DNA from: Erythrobacter sp. YJ-T3-07
Lineage (GTDB): Bacteria; Pseudomonadota; Alphaproteobacteria; Sphingomonadales; Sphingomonadaceae
DNA length: 64,000 nt
Assembly: GCF_015999305.1 (NCBI RefSeq)
Contig: NZ_JAEAGP010000001.1
Coordinates: 1,674,001 to 1,738,000 of the forward strand
Direction: 5' to 3'
This document shows, piece by piece, positions 26,577-35,460 of the stretch (its first letter is position 1; each line of letters begins with the position of its first letter). The position numbers and the translations under genes were made by a program. The notes beneath the pieces are model-generated. The model was not told the DNA's origin and made no database searches. It was given only the letters and a program-made list of their open reading frames with translations.

Positions 26577-26736
26577 CTATCCTCTCCCTTTTTCGGGAGA
26601 GGATAGCGCAGCTTGCCGCGCAGGCGGCTAGCGTAGCTTGGAGAGGGGATGCTGCGCTCGTCACCCTCTCCCAACTCCGCCGGGCGAGACAAGCTCGCAA
26701 GGCTTCGTATCCCTCTCCCGTCAAGGGAGAGGAGGG
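26577..26736. repeat. Composite palindromic repeat, family R3, copy between gap and pgk
   Basis: Two R3 units face each other. The left unit (26577-26648) begins with a CTCTCCC/GGGAGAG hairpin and ends GGAGAGGGG. The right unit (26664-26736) is inverted: CCCTCTCCCAACT at its start and a CTCTCCCGTCAAGGGAGAG hairpin at its end. The pair has the same architecture as the one at 55788-55953. The purine-rich right edge runs directly into the ribosome-binding region of pgk. Confidence 0.8.
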
Positions 26737-26745
26737 GATGTTACA

Positions 26746-27954
26746 TTGGCCAACTTCAAAACCCTCGACGATCTGCCTGCCGATCTTTCCGGCAAGGTCG
26801 CGCTGGTGCGCGTCGATCTCAACCTGCCGATGAAGGATGGCTCGGCCACCGACGTGACCCGGGTCGAGGCGGTCAGGCCGACCATCCTCGAACTGTGCGA
26901 TCGTGGTGCGAAAGTGCTGCTGCTCGCCCATTTCGGACGGCCCAAGGGAGAGCGCAACTCGACCATGAGCACCAGCTACGTCCAGGGTGACGTGGCCGGT
27001 GTGCTGGGCAAGGAACTGATGTTCATTTCCGAGGTCTCCGGCCCCACGGTCGACCAGTCGATCGGCATCCTGCGCGACGGCGATATCGGCCTGCTGGAAA
27101 ACACCCGCTTCTGGGCGGGCGAGGAAGCCAACGACCCCGATTTCGCCAAGGCAATCGCCGCGCATGGCGATTTCTACGTCAACGACGCCTTCTCCGCCGC
27201 GCACCGCGCGCATGCCAGCACCGAAGGCCTCGCCCACCTGCTGCCCGCCTATGCCGGCCGCGCGATGGAGGCCGAGCTGAAAGCGCTGGATTCGGCGCTC
27301 GGCAACCCGGAAACACCGGTTGCGGCGGTTGTGGGCGGTGCCAAGGTTTCGACCAAGCTCGACGTGCTGCAAAACCTCGTCGGCAAGGTCCAGCACCTGA
27401 TCATCGGCGGCGGGATGGCCAACACCTTCCTCGCCGCGCGCGGAGCCGATGTCGGCAAGTCGCTGTGCGAGCACGATCTGGTCGACAAGGCCAACGCGAT
27501 CATGGACGAGGCGGACCACGCGGGCTGCACCGTGCACCTGCCCTACGACGTGGTCGTGGCCACCGAATTCGCCGCCAACCCGCCGTCCCTGCGCACCAGC
27601 AACGTGCACGAGGTCGCGGCGGACGAGATGATTCTCGACATCGGCCCGCAGGCGACCGAGGCGCTCGCCGACGTCCTCAAGACCTGCAAGACGCTGGTGT
27701 GGAACGGCCCGCTGGGCGCGTTCGAGACCGAGCCGTTCGACCAGGCGACCGTCAGCCTGGCGCGTACCGCCGCCGCGCTGACCAAGGAAGGATCGCTGGT
27801 CTCCGTCGCGGGCGGGGGCGACACGGTCGCCGCGCTCAACGCCGCGGGCGTGGCCGACGATTTCTCCTATGTTTCCACCGCCGGAGGCGCGTTCCTCGAA
27901 TGGATGGAAGGCAAGACGCTGCCCGGCGTCGCGGCACTGAAGGCTTCCCAATGA
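26746..27954 (+). CDS. pgk: Phosphoglycerate kinase
   Basis: The 402-residue enzyme has [67 protein letters not shown] and the C-terminal nucleotide loop [15 protein letters not shown]. It makes ATP from 1,3-bisphosphoglycerate. The only start that fits is a TTG at 26746, placed 9 bases after GGAGAGGAGGGG. An ATG at 26738 is out of frame. That ribosome-binding sequence belongs to the right edge of the composite repeat, whose hairpin could mask it. The stop overlaps the start of the thioesterase gene (ATGA). Confidence 0.95.
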   Translation: MANFKTLDDLPADLSGKVALVRVDLNLPMKDGSATDVTRVEAVRPTILELCDRGAKVLLLAHFGRPKGERNSTMSTSYVQGDVAGVLGKELMFISEVSGPTVDQSIGILRDGDIGLLENTRFWAGEEANDPDFAKAIAAHGDFYVNDAFSAAHRAHASTEGLAHLLPAYAGRAMEAELKALDSALGNPETPVAAVVGGAKVSTKLDVLQNLVGKVQHLIIGGGMANTFLAARGADVGKSLCEHDLVDKANAIMDEADHAGCTVHLPYDVVVATEFAANPPSLRTSNVHEVAADEMILDIGPQATEALADVLKTCKTLVWNGPLGAFETEPFDQATVSLARTAAALTKEGSLVSVAGGGDTVAALNAAGVADDFSYVSTAGGAFLEWMEGKTLPGVAALKASQ

Positions 27955-28412
27955 GCGAAAATCAGGGAGTGGGCGAGAGCGGCAACGGCCTCGTCGATGT
28001 GCACGAAGGTGAGTTCTCGGGCTGGCAGGTGTGGCAGTCCGATGCGTTCGAGCAGCGCGCCGGGCCGTTCTACGAGCGGCGGAAGGACGACGGCACCATG
28101 CTGACCGCCTTTCGCGCCGAGGCGCGCCACATGAATGGTGCGGGCTTCATGCATGGCGGCTGCCTGATGACCTTCGCCGACTCGGCGCTGTTCACGATCG
28201 CGCGCGACGCGATGGAAGGCAGCCACGGCGTGACGCTGACGTTGACCGGCGATTTCCTCGACCCGGCGCGCGAAGGCCAGCTGATCGAGGCGACCGGCGA
28301 AGTCGTGCGCGCAGGCGGCAAGACGATCTTCGTCGCAGGGATCGTGAAGGCGGACGGCAACCCCGTGCTGCGCTTCGACGGGATCATCCGCAAGGTGCGC
28401 GGCAGCCGCTGA
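27951..28412 (+). CDS. PaaI-type hotdog thioesterase
   Basis: This 153-residue hotdog-fold protein carries the PaaI-family pattern [23 protein letters not shown], where NGAGFMHGG forms the catalytic loop, then [40 protein letters not shown]. It would hydrolyse small acyl-CoA or aryl-CoA thioesters. The ATG lies inside the pgk stop (ATGA overlap), so it is translated together with pgk. Substrate cannot be deduced; its place inside a glycolytic cluster is unexplained. Confidence 0.87.
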   Translation: MSENQGVGESGNGLVDVHEGEFSGWQVWQSDAFEQRAGPFYERRKDDGTMLTAFRAEARHMNGAGFMHGGCLMTFADSALFTIARDAMEGSHGVTLTLTGDFLDPAREGQLIEATGEVVRAGGKTIFVAGIVKADGNPVLRFDGIIRKVRGSR

Positions 28413-28513
28413 CCATCGGCCCCGCTATTGGGGCCGTGCACGGCTTGCGAGCCCGGTTCGGGCTGGCTAAGCGCCCCGCAACGCATACGAATGTGAGGAA
28501 GGCGAACTCTCCC

Positions 28514-29407
28514 ATGAATTTCGAACAGATGAAGGCGAAGATCGCCGAAGGTAACGGCTTTATCGCGGCGCTGGACCAGTCGGGCGGCTCCACGCCCAAG
28601 GCGCTTGCCGGGTACGGCGTCGGCGAAGACGAATATTCGGGCGAAGACGAGATGTTCGCCAAAATCCACGAAATGCGCTGCCGCATCGTGGAAAGCCCGG
28701 CTTTCACCGGAGACAAGGTGGTCGGCGCGATTTTGTTCGAAAAGACCATGGAAGGCTGCAACCCGGACGGCATGCCGATCCCCGAACGGCTTGCGGGCAA
28801 GGGCATCGTGCCCTTCCTGAAGGTCGACAAGGGGATGCACGATACCGAAAACGGCGTGCAGCTGATGAAGGACATGCCCGAGCTGGCGCAGCAGTGTGCC
28901 CGCGCCAAGGAACTGGGCGTGTTCGGTACCAAGATGCGTTCCGTAGTGCACGAGGCGAATCAGCAGGGCATCGCTGATGCCGTCCGCCAGCAGATGGATT
29001 TCGGCCTCGAAATTCTGAGCCACGGGCTGATGCCGATCCTCGAACCCGAAGTCAGCCTGAAGTCGGAAACGCGCGGCACTGCCGAAGCGCACCTTCTCGC
29101 CGCCTTCCTCGACCAGCTGGAGCGGGTGCCCGAGGGGCAGCAGGTCATGCTCAAGCTGACCATCCCGAGCGAGCCGAACCTGTACCTGCCGCTGGTCGAG
29201 CACCCCAAGGTGCTGCGCCTGGTCGCGCTGTCGGGCGGTTACGAGCGGGACGAGGCCTGCCGCGAACTGGCCAAGAACCGCGGCATGATCGCCAGCTTCA
29301 GCCGCGCGCTGCTGGAAGAGCTGCGCGCGCAGATGGACGATCAGAAGTTCGACAACGCGCTCGAAACCGCGATCGACGAGATCTACGCCGCGAGCGTGGC
29401 GGGCTAA
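28514..29407 (+). CDS. fda: Fructose-bisphosphate aldolase, class I
   Basis: The 297-residue protein is a bacterial class I aldolase: GFIAALDQSGGSTPKALAGYG at the N-terminus, ILFEKTMEG, GIVPFLKVDKGM, LGVFGTKMRSVVHE, ILEPEVSLKSETRG and VMLKLTIPSEPNLY, which holds the Schiff-base lysine. It cleaves fructose-1,6-bisphosphate without a metal. It completes the tkt-gap-pgk-aldolase set serving glycolysis, gluconeogenesis and the pentose phosphate pathway. It starts 101 bp after the thioesterase gene, so it may have its own promoter. Confidence 0.95.
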   Translation: MNFEQMKAKIAEGNGFIAALDQSGGSTPKALAGYGVGEDEYSGEDEMFAKIHEMRCRIVESPAFTGDKVVGAILFEKTMEGCNPDGMPIPERLAGKGIVPFLKVDKGMHDTENGVQLMKDMPELAQQCARAKELGVFGTKMRSVVHEANQQGIADAVRQQMDFGLEILSHGLMPILEPEVSLKSETRGTAEAHLLAAFLDQLERVPEGQQVMLKLTIPSEPNLYLPLVEHPKVLRLVALSGGYERDEACRELAKNRGMIASFSRALLEELRAQMDDQKFDNALETAIDEIYAASVAG

Positions 29408-29410
29408 CGA

Positions 29411-29494
29411 TCCTCCCCGAAACGGGGAGGGGGACCACGGAGTGGTGGAGGGGCACCCGCTGAGGCTCAGTGCCGAGGCGGGGTACCCCTACGC
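29411..29494. repeat. Palindromic repeat, family R4, copy 2
   Basis: It begins TCCTCCCCGAAACGGGGAGG, a hairpin, continues with GGGACCACGGAGTGGTGGAGGGG, and ends with an inverted CCGAGGCGGGGTACCCC-like arm. It fills the space between the convergent ends of the aldolase gene and a lipoprotein gene. It resembles the element at 2383-2464 in its first hairpin. Confidence 0.7.
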
Positions 29495-29501
29495 TGCGAC
29501 C

Positions 29502-29921
29502 CTAACCGCCCTCGAACGCGAAGCGGTACTCGGCCGATTTGACCTGCGAATCGGCCCGCTGCTCGGGCGTCACCGAAACCAGCGTTACGGTGACGCCGCG
29601 CACGGTGTGCGGCTCACCCAGCGTCAGCGGCTGCGTCTGGCGCCAGCCAGGCCCGTCGATCCGCGTTTCCACCACCACCCGGCCGGCCTGGATGCACTGC
29701 ACGCCGACGGGGCAGCGGCTGTCTTCGGTCACGCGCATCGGCGTCACCACAACCATGCGGCCCAGCTGGACCGGCTGCAACAGCGGCACCACGCTGCCCT
29801 GCTGCGCCACCTCGCGCGGCGAATCGACCACCGGTCCGGCGTTTGGGACCACCGCGCAGGCGGCGAGGGACAGGATCGCTCCGGGCAGGAGCGTGGCGAA
29901 CAGGAGGGGCTTTTTCATCAT
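29502..29921 (-). CDS. Predicted lipoprotein of unknown function
   Basis: This 139-residue protein has a lipoprotein signal (MKKPLLFATLLPGAILSLAAC, lipobox LAAC), so the cysteine at about position 22 should be lipidated. The mature part is beta-rich, with VTEDSRCPVGVQCIQAGRVVVETRI (a two-cysteine loop likely forming a disulphide) and a PLTLGEPHTVRGVTVTLVSVTP ending. This resembles small periplasmic proteins annotated only as hypothetical. The start may be the second ATG (29918). It converges on the aldolase gene. Confidence 0.75.
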   Translation of the reverse strand: MMKKPLLFATLLPGAILSLAACAVVPNAGPVVDSPREVAQQGSVVPLLQPVQLGRMVVVTPMRVTEDSRCPVGVQCIQAGRVVVETRIDGPGWRQTQPLTLGEPHTVRGVTVTLVSVTPEQRADSQVKSAEYRFAFEGG

Positions 29922-30029
29922 CCTTGCGGCTCTAGCGCGTAGTCCGCTTGCGAATAGCTGAATGGCCCTGCGGCAAGATCGGCTGCAAAAGATCGACTGG
30001 CGGCCTCGCGAGCGCTAGGTGCGGCGGTC

Positions 30030-30695
30030 ATGAGCACTAGCAATTCCGCGATTCCGCACATTCCGACCCAGCTTTACCTGATCTCCCCGCTCGACGTCGG
30101 CGGCGATTTTCCCGAGCGGCTTGCCCGCGCGATCGACGCGGCGCCCGACCACGTCACCGCGTTCCAGTTCCGGGTGAAGGGCTTCGAAGGGTCGGCCGGC
30201 CAGCACGAGGCGGCGGCGCTGGCGGCACCTCTGCGCGAGATATGTGCCGAACGGGAAGTCGCCTTCATCATCAACGATGACATCGCACTCGCCAAGCGGC
30301 TCAAGGCGGACGGGGTCCATCTCGGGCAGGAAGACGGCACCGTGGCAGAGGCGCGCGATGCGCTGGGGATGCAGGCGCAGATCGGCGTCACCTGCCACGC
30401 CAGTCGCCATCTGGCGATGGAAGCGGGCGAGGCGGGCGCGGATTACGTCGCCTTCGGCGCGTTCTATCCCAGCACCACCAAGGACAAGGGCGATGCCGAG
30501 CGGCCCAAGCCCGAAATCCTCGAATGGTGGTCGCAGATATTCGAGCTTCCCAGCGTTGCGATCGGCGGGATCACGCCCGATAACTGCGCGCCGCTGATCG
30601 CTGCGGGGGCAGACTTCCTCGCGGTGTCGGGCGCGGTGTGGAACGGTGACGAGGTTGCCGCCGTTAAGGCCTTCGTAAAGGCGATAGAGGGGTAG
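30030..30695 (+). CDS. thiE: Thiamine-phosphate synthase
   Basis: The 221-residue TIM-barrel protein joins the pyrimidine and thiazole moieties of thiamine. It shows TQLYLISP, FQFRVKG, FIINDDIALAKRLKADGVHLGQEDG, IGVTCHASRHLAMEAGEAGADYVAFGAFYPSTTK and VAIGGITPDNCAPLIAAGADFLAVSGAV, all standard ThiE segments, including the pyrophosphate-binding GGI loop. No TPP riboswitch is recognisable in the 100 bp upstream. The next gene, an M23 peptidase, starts 4 bp after the stop. Confidence 0.95.
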   Translation: MSTSNSAIPHIPTQLYLISPLDVGGDFPERLARAIDAAPDHVTAFQFRVKGFEGSAGQHEAAALAAPLREICAEREVAFIINDDIALAKRLKADGVHLGQEDGTVAEARDALGMQAQIGVTCHASRHLAMEAGEAGADYVAFGAFYPSTTKDKGDAERPKPEILEWWSQIFELPSVAIGGITPDNCAPLIAAGADFLAVSGAVWNGDEVAAVKAFVKAIEG

Positions 30696-30699
30696 CCGG

Positions 30700-31464
30700 A
30701 TGCTCGACGGGCTTAAATCTGCTAAACGCAAGGCCATGGGCACCGTCGATCGCATCGTCACCATCCTCGTCACCGCGACGATCACCTCGATGGTGTGGAT
30801 CGTGGCGGGCGGCAGTCTGATCGAAATGTCCAGTGCGGACAGTCAGAAAGACAAGGCCCGCCCGGGTGCCTCGGCAAGCGAGGCCGCGCGGCCGCTGACG
30901 CAGGAAACCGTGGCTGCCGCCGGGCGCGCGGCCGGCGCATCCCAGGCCTCCACAGCCGATCGCGCGCGCAATGTCGCTTCGAACGATCGCGCCACCGCAA
31001 CCCGCCCGCAGATGCGACAATTGTCTCAGATGGTTATCCCTGTGCTCAACGTGCGGCCGGACGAGCTGTCCGACAGCTTCCTGGCCGAGCGTGACGGCGG
31101 AGAGCGGTTTCACGAGGCGATCGACATCATGGCGCCCAAGGGCACCTCGGTCATCGCCGCCGCGCCGGGCACGATCGAGCGGATCTATCAGTCCGAAACC
31201 GGCGGCAATTCGCTCTACGTGCGCTCGCCCGACCGCGAGACGATCTTTTACTACGCGCATCTCGACCAGTATGCGCCGGGGCTGAAGGAAGGGCAGAAGG
31301 TCCGTCGGGGCCAGCGACTCGGCACGGTGGGGACGACCGGCAATGCCGCACCCGATGCTCCGCACCTGCACTTCGCGATCATGCGCACCACCGACGATGC
31401 CGAATGGTGGGAGCCGACCAACGCGATCAACCCGTATCCCTACCTCTCGCGCGTGGAGCGCTGA
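30700..31464 (+). CDS. M23 family (LytM) metallopeptidase, membrane anchored
   Basis: The 254-residue protein has an N-terminal transmembrane anchor (RIVTILVTATITSMVWIVAGG), a low-complexity Ala/Ser-rich stretch, and a LytM domain from about residue 130. That domain carries the zinc motif FHEAIDIMAP (HxxxD), YYAHLDQYAPG and the catalytic HLHFAI. It should cut peptidoglycan cross-links or act as a regulator of amidases in the periplasm. It follows thiE by 4 bp, so is probably co-transcribed although functionally unrelated. Confidence 0.9.
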   Translation: MLDGLKSAKRKAMGTVDRIVTILVTATITSMVWIVAGGSLIEMSSADSQKDKARPGASASEAARPLTQETVAAAGRAAGASQASTADRARNVASNDRATATRPQMRQLSQMVIPVLNVRPDELSDSFLAERDGGERFHEAIDIMAPKGTSVIAAAPGTIERIYQSETGGNSLYVRSPDRETIFYYAHLDQYAPGLKEGQKVRRGQRLGTVGTTGNAAPDAPHLHFAIMRTTDDAEWWEPTNAINPYPYLSRVER

Positions 31465-31476
31465 GCCGGGCCGCGA

Positions 31477-31863
31477 TCAGCGGAGCGGGGAGGTCAGCAC
31501 GCAGCGCATCGGGCCCAGTTCGCCCTTCTCGTCGCGCTCGCGCAAAATCCGCTGGCCCGAGCGTTCCAGCATCATTCCCTTGAGCGGACCGCGTGTGAAG
31601 GTGACCTGCGCGCCGCGCAGCAGGTAAACCCCGCGTTCCCCGCCCGCCTCGTAGCTGGAGGCGTTGAGAATCGTGAAATCGCGGCCCGGAATGCGGTGCC
31701 ACGCGGCGCCGCCGGCATCGCCGGGAAGCGTGCATTCATATTTGCCCAGCGGCAAGGTGTCGATCGGCCCGGCCTGCGCCATCAGCGGCGTGGCAGCGAG
31801 CGCGGGAAGGGCGAGCGAGGAGGCGGCGCGAAGCGCGCGGGTGAAGCAAGAAGTCCTGTCCAT
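31477..31863 (-). CDS. Exported protein of unknown function, 128 residues
   Basis: A signal peptide (ASSLALPALAATPLMAQAGP) is followed by a compact domain with two cysteines (GKYECTLPGDAGG near the start and GPMRCVLT near the end), likely forming a disulphide. In between are WHRIPGRDFTILNASSYEAGGERGVYLL and TFTRGPLKGMMLERSG. It looks like a small beta-barrel or lipocalin-like periplasmic protein common in sphingomonads, but I recognise no named family. It converges with the M23 peptidase gene and is divergent from efp. Confidence 0.7.
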   Translation of the reverse strand: MDRTSCFTRALRAASSLALPALAATPLMAQAGPIDTLPLGKYECTLPGDAGGAAWHRIPGRDFTILNASSYEAGGERGVYLLRGAQVTFTRGPLKGMMLERSGQRILRERDEKGELGPMRCVLTSPLR

Positions 31864-31991
31864 GTGCGGCCATATAGCGTTGCTTGCCTTGCCTGACCAT
31901 GAGCGCTCGGCTAAGGCGCGCGCTTTGCAGCCGCGGCGCAGGTTTCGGCCCCGATCGGCAGCCCCCGTTTCGCTAAACCCAAGGTATCCCC

Positions 31992-32555
31992 ATGAAGATC
32001 AGCGGCGTCGATATTCGTCCCGGCAATATCATCGAATATGAAGGCGGCATCTGGAAGGTCGCCAAGATCCAGCACACCCAGCCCGGCAAGGGCGGGGCCT
32101 ACATGCAGGTCGAGATGAAGAACCTGCAGGATGGCCGCAAGACCAACGTGCGCTTTCGCAGTGCCGACACGGTCGAGAAGGTCCGCCTCGACACCAAGGA
32201 CTATCAGTTCCTGTACGAGGATGGCGACCAGCTGGTGTTCATGGACACCGACACCTACGAACAGATCAACCTGCCGAGCGACCTGCTCGGCGATGCGCGC
32301 GCGTTCCTTCAGGACGGGATGACGGTGACGCTGGAACTGTGGGAAGAAAAGCCGATCTCGGTCGCGCTGCCGGAACAGGTCGAGGCGCAGATCGTCGAGG
32401 CCGACGCGGTGGTGAAGGGGCAGACCGCCTCGTCCAGCTACAAGCCCGCGATCCTCGACAATGGCGTGCGCATCATGGTCCCGCCGCATATCGAAAGCGG
32501 CACGCGGATCATCGTCGATGTGTACGAACAGACTTATGTCGGAAAGGCCGGCTGA
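31992..32555 (+). CDS. efp: Translation elongation factor P
   Basis: The 187-residue protein has the three-domain EF-P form: [40 protein letters not shown] with the modifiable lysine (Lys34), [22 protein letters not shown], and the C-terminal [24 protein letters not shown] rescues ribosomes stalled at polyproline. PGKGG suggests beta-lysylation by EpmA/EpmB, whose genes are not in the window. It is the first of three same-strand genes (2 bp and 18 bp gaps). Confidence 0.97.
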   Translation: MKISGVDIRPGNIIEYEGGIWKVAKIQHTQPGKGGAYMQVEMKNLQDGRKTNVRFRSADTVEKVRLDTKDYQFLYEDGDQLVFMDTDTYEQINLPSDLLGDARAFLQDGMTVTLELWEEKPISVALPEQVEAQIVEADAVVKGQTASSSYKPAILDNGVRIMVPPHIESGTRIIVDVYEQTYVGKAG

Positions 32556-32557
32556 TC

Positions 32558-32956
32558 ATGCCGTTCAGGAATAGCATCATCCTCGCCGCGAGCCTCGGCC
32601 TCGCCACCGCGCCCGTCGCGGCGCAGACCGCGCCTGCCGCGCCTGCACCGGTTGCGGAGCAGGAACAGCAGACCATGTCGCGCGCGGGCACCATCTTCAG
32701 CCTGTTCGCCAAGGCGATGGACCTGGAAAATATCGCGGAAGATGAAAAGGACGCCCTGATCGGTTGCCTCTATTCCAACACGCTCAAGACGATCAGCGAG
32801 GCGACCGGCAAGGCGCTGGCCGAAAATCCGCAGATCGATGCCAGCGACCCGACCAATGTCTACCTCGTCGCAGCGATCGTGTGCGGCGCGCGTGAGGCGG
32901 GTGCTCCGGCGGCTGACGGTGCGACCGACCCGTCTGCCGACCCGGCAACGCGCTAG
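32558..32956 (+). CDS. Exported protein of unknown function, downstream of efp
   Basis: This 132-residue protein starts 2 bp after the efp stop. A signal peptide (IILAASLGLATAPVAAQ) precedes a Pro/Ala-rich segment and a helical domain with two cysteines (DALIGCLYSNTLKTISEATGK and VAAIVCGAREAG). The tail is Ala/Asp-rich. No family was recognised. It is probably co-transcribed with efp and the inositol-monophosphatase homologue. Confidence 0.7.
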   Translation: MPFRNSIILAASLGLATAPVAAQTAPAAPAPVAEQEQQTMSRAGTIFSLFAKAMDLENIAEDEKDALIGCLYSNTLKTISEATGKALAENPQIDASDPTNVYLVAAIVCGAREAGAPAADGATDPSADPATR

Positions 32957-32974
32957 TACGGACCGGACCAAGAC

Positions 32975-33805
32975 ATGGCAGCAATCACCGGCCTGATCCG
33001 CGTTATGGAACGCGCCGCGCGCCGCGCGGGCAACCGCCTGCGGCGCGACTTCGGCGAAATCGAACACCTCCAGGTCAGCCGCAAGGGCCCGGCCGACTTC
33101 GTCAGCAAGGCGGATATGCGGGCCGAACGCTCGCTGTACGACGACCTGTTGCAGGCGCGCCCCAACTGGGGTTTCCTGCTGGAAGAAGCGGGCGAGATCA
33201 AAGGCGAGGATGGCCAGCCGCGCTGGGTGATCGATCCGCTGGATGGCACGAGCAACTTCCTCCACGGCATCCCGCATTTCGCGATCTCGATCGCGGTGCA
33301 GGAGCGCAAGCTGGATGGATCGGGCTGGGGCGATGTGACCGCGGCAGTGGTCTATCAGCCGATCACCGACGAAACCTTCTGGGCGGAAAAGACGCGCGGC
33401 GCATGGCTGCACGACGGGCGTCTGCGGGTCTCCTCGCGCGCTCGCTTGAACGAGGCGCTGATCGCGACCGGCATGCCGTTCCAGGGCCACGGCAATATTG
33501 CCGAATGGAGCCGGATCTACGGCGCGCTCGGCCCCGAAGTCGCAGGGATTCGCCGTTTCGGTGCCGCCTCGCTCGACCTCGCATGGGTTGCCGCAGGACG
33601 CTTCGACGGGTTCTGGGAAAGCGACCTGCAACCGTGGGACACCGCCGCAGGCTGCCTGCTGGTGCGCGAAGCGGGCGGATTCGTCACCGATTATCGCGGG
33701 CGCAGCCAGCCGGTCCATCACGAACAGGTGCTGGCGGGCAATGACGGCCTGCATTCCAAGATGCACAAGGTCGTCGCTGGCGCGCTGCGAAAAACGGGCG
33801 ACTGA
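32975..33805 (+). CDS. suhB: Inositol-1-monophosphatase family protein (SuhB-like)
   Basis: The 276-residue enzyme has the metal-dependent phosphatase motifs of this family: the KADMRAE segment, LEEAGE, the core WVIDPLDGTSNFLHGIPHFA, and the C-terminal DLQPWDTAAGCLLVREAGG. It hydrolyses inositol-1-phosphate or related sugar phosphates; SuhB homologues also assist rRNA antitermination. Three metal-binding acidic positions (E in LLEEAG, D in DPLD, D in WDTA) are present. It closes the short efp operon. Confidence 0.92.
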   Translation: MAAITGLIRVMERAARRAGNRLRRDFGEIEHLQVSRKGPADFVSKADMRAERSLYDDLLQARPNWGFLLEEAGEIKGEDGQPRWVIDPLDGTSNFLHGIPHFAISIAVQERKLDGSGWGDVTAAVVYQPITDETFWAEKTRGAWLHDGRLRVSSRARLNEALIATGMPFQGHGNIAEWSRIYGALGPEVAGIRRFGAASLDLAWVAAGRFDGFWESDLQPWDTAAGCLLVREAGGFVTDYRGRSQPVHHEQVLAGNDGLHSKMHKVVAGALRKTGD

Positions 33806-33876
33806 TCCGCTTCGTATCAACATTTTCTTAACGACCGGCAGTCAAGCTTATCGGTCGTTGAGAGAAAGATACGAAG

Positions 33877-35460
33877 ATGCTCGGTTCGAGGACATTCCTG
33901 AGCCGCTCGGCGCGGATCGAAGGTTTGATCATCTTCGGGTTTTTCGGTGCGCTGCTGACGATCTCGATTGTGGTCGAGGGCTTCGAACGTCTGGTCCGTT
34001 TCTCGGAGTCCCACGAATCGTGGGAACTCGACGAGATCCTGACCACGCTGATGGCCATGTCGCTGGCTTTCGCGATCTATGCGGTGCGCCGGATGATCGA
34101 ACTGCGGCGGGAATTCAGGCGACGCATCGCCGCGGAGAAGGAGGCGAGCGCGCTCGCTTTCCATGATCCGCTGACGGGGCTGCCCAACCGCCGCAAGGCG
34201 TACCAGGTGATCGGTGCGGCTATCCGCGACGCGGCGACGCGGCCTTTCGCGCTCGCGGTGATCGATCTCGACCGGTTCAAGGCGATCAACGATCAGTACG
34301 GGCATATCGCGGGGGACGAAGTCCTGCTGGCGGCTGCCGAGAACCTGCGTGGGCATGTGCGCGAAGGCGATCTCGTCGCGCGGCTCGGCGGGGATGAGTT
34401 CGTCGTTTTGCTCAACGATTTCGAGTCCAGCGAATCCCTTCTCCACCGTGCCGAGGAAATCGTCGAAGCGTTCGGCGAGCCGATTACCCTGCCATCCGCC
34501 GACAACAGCATCGTCACCGTCGGCGCCAGCGTGGGCGTGACGCTGGTAAATCAGTCAGGAATGGGGATCGACCAGATCATCACCCAGGCCGATGCCGCAA
34601 TGTACCGCGCCAAGGCATCCGCCAAACAGTCGTACTGCTTCTTCGAACTGGGCATGGACAAGGCGATCGAACAGCGCGCGCGGACCGAGCGGGCCTTGCG
34701 CGAGGCGATCGCCGCCGATGCGATCGAACCCTTCTTCCAGCCGCTGATCGATCTTTCGACCGGAAAGGTTCTTGGCTACGAGGCGCTTGCCCGCTGGCCG
34801 CAGGAAGATGGAACCGCCCGCAGCCCGGACGAATTCATTCCGATCGCCGAAGAATGCGGCATTATCGGCGATCTCTATTTCTCGCTCCTGGCCAAGGCCG
34901 CGCGCGAGGCACGTGAGTGGGACGAGGGGACGACCCTCTCCATCAATCTCTCTCCCCTGCAATTCGACGACCCCGGGCTGGTTGAGCGCACCTTGCAGAC
35001 GCTCCAGCGCGCCGGCCTTCCGCCCTCGCGTCTGGAGGTCGAGATCACCGAAAGCGCGCTGGTGTCCGAACTCGAAACCGCCCGCACGGTCATCGCGAGC
35101 TTCAAGAGCCAGGGCATCCAGGTCTCGCTCGACGATTTCGGCACCGGCTATTCGTCGCTGCGGCATCTGAGCGAACTGGCCTTCGACAAGCTGAAGATCG
35201 ACCGGTCCTTCATCGCCGATATCGCGACCAATGCCGATAGCCAGACAATCGTGCAGGCCGTGACGTCGATGGCGCACCACCTTGGCCTGAAGGTGACCGT
35301 GGAAGGCATCGAAGATGATGCCAGCGAGAAGAGCGTGCGCGATTTCGGGTGCGACATCGGCCAGGGGTTCCTTTATGGCAGGCCATCACCTGGCACCGCA
35401 GCCCTACGGACCGAAGCCGAAGAGAATGCCTGCGGCCGGGATATCGGGGAAGCTGCGTGA
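33877..35460 (+). CDS. Membrane-anchored GGDEF-EAL protein (c-di-GMP turnover)
   Basis: The 527-residue protein has two N-terminal transmembrane helices (IEGLIIFGFFGALLTISIVV and EILTTLMAMSLAFAIYAV). A GGDEF domain from about residue 90 follows, with LARLGGDEF-type motif RLGGDEFVVL intact. An EAL domain from about residue 280 has LGYEALARWP, SINLSPLQF, EITESAL, LDDFGTGYSSL, DKLKIDRSFI and VTVEGIE. Both catalytic motifs look active, so it may synthesise and degrade c-di-GMP. No sensor domain besides the membrane helices is seen. The stop overlaps a GTG start of the next gene, a predicted outer-membrane protein. Confidence 0.93.
   Translation: MLGSRTFLSRSARIEGLIIFGFFGALLTISIVVEGFERLVRFSESHESWELDEILTTLMAMSLAFAIYAVRRMIELRREFRRRIAAEKEASALAFHDPLTGLPNRRKAYQVIGAAIRDAATRPFALAVIDLDRFKAINDQYGHIAGDEVLLAAAENLRGHVREGDLVARLGGDEFVVLLNDFESSESLLHRAEEIVEAFGEPITLPSADNSIVTVGASVGVTLVNQSGMGIDQIITQADAAMYRAKASAKQSYCFFELGMDKAIEQRARTERALREAIAADAIEPFFQPLIDLSTGKVLGYEALARWPQEDGTARSPDEFIPIAEECGIIGDLYFSLLAKAAREAREWDEGTTLSINLSPLQFDDPGLVERTLQTLQRAGLPPSRLEVEITESALVSELETARTVIASFKSQGIQVSLDDFGTGYSSLRHLSELAFDKLKIDRSFIADIATNADSQTIVQAVTSMAHHLGLKVTVEGIEDDASEKSVRDFGCDIGQGFLYGRPSPGTAALRTEAEENACGRDIGEAA

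Noticed and set aside
29922..30029. A TPP riboswitch before thiE
   Set aside because: The conserved CTGAGA and TPP-binding elements are not present in the short leader.
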